From assembly GCA_009760855.2 (NCBI GenBank), contig WPIO01000020.1, forward strand, positions 4,468,501 through 4,532,500: a stretch of 64,000 nt of DNA, read 5' to 3'. The notes beneath the pieces were generated by a model. That model ran no database searches. It had not been told where the DNA came from and saw nothing but the letters and a program-made list of their open reading frames with translations. Source of the DNA: Cristatella mucedo. Taxonomy: Eukaryota > Bryozoa > Phylactolaemata > Cristatellidae. This document shows, in pieces, positions 1 through 64,000 of the stretch; within the stretch, counting starts at the first letter, position 1, and every line of letters starts with the position of its first letter. The position numbers were made by a program, and so were the translations under genes.

Positions 1-64000
<64,000 letters not shown>

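Overview
The window is animal nuclear DNA. Nearly all of it is occupied by one intron-rich gene on the minus strand, set in introns full of LINE and SINE fragments and very long simple repeats. I could join 24 exons by GT-AG splice sites with every reading phase matching. Together they encode about 1,300 residues of a secreted multi-EGF protein that I identify as the MEGF6 orthologue. The order is an EMI domain, one plain EGF, a run of eight EGF/calcium-binding-type EGF modules, a short non-EGF linker, then at least 19 laminin-type (MEGF-type) EGF repeats. The gene runs from high to low coordinates. Its first exon(s) (signal peptide and start of the EMI domain) lie beyond base 64000, and its 3' end lies beyond base 1.

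Layout in transcript order. 63902-64000 is the first half of the EMI domain. A 10-kb intron follows, with CpG-rich blocks (about 56.1-57.6 kb and 61.1-61.6 kb) and long TA, TG and GA tracts. 53761-53870 is the second half of the EMI domain. A 14-kb intron follows, with L2-like LINE copies, tRNA-derived SINEs, a Ty3/Gypsy relic and, at 49861-50119, a signal-peptide-like exon that could start an EMI-less isoform. From 39563 to 18457 come nine single-module EGF exons. 16298-16450 is the linker. From 15301 to 1 come twelve exons of laminin-type EGF repeats, the last being at least 492 bp with four repeats.

The repeats fall into families visible from the window itself: an L2-clade LINE with a 3' (ATT)n tail (about a dozen pieces, one with most of a reverse transcriptase); a second CR1/L2-like LINE represented by 3' ends on the minus strand; SINE family A, tRNA-derived with a 3' tail resembling the L2 tail; SINE family B, tRNA-like with no L2 tail seen; and a probable solo LTR. 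The MEGF6 architecture and this repeat mix suggest a chordate or other deuterostome outside mammals. I cannot name the species. No second convincing protein-coding host gene, rRNA, CRISPR array or functional tRNA was seen.

The observations most worth checking are the EMI-less alternative first exon, a laminin-type repeat that has lost exactly one disulfide-paired set of cysteines, a calcium-binding EGF with an odd cysteine, and tail-to-tail L2 insertions.
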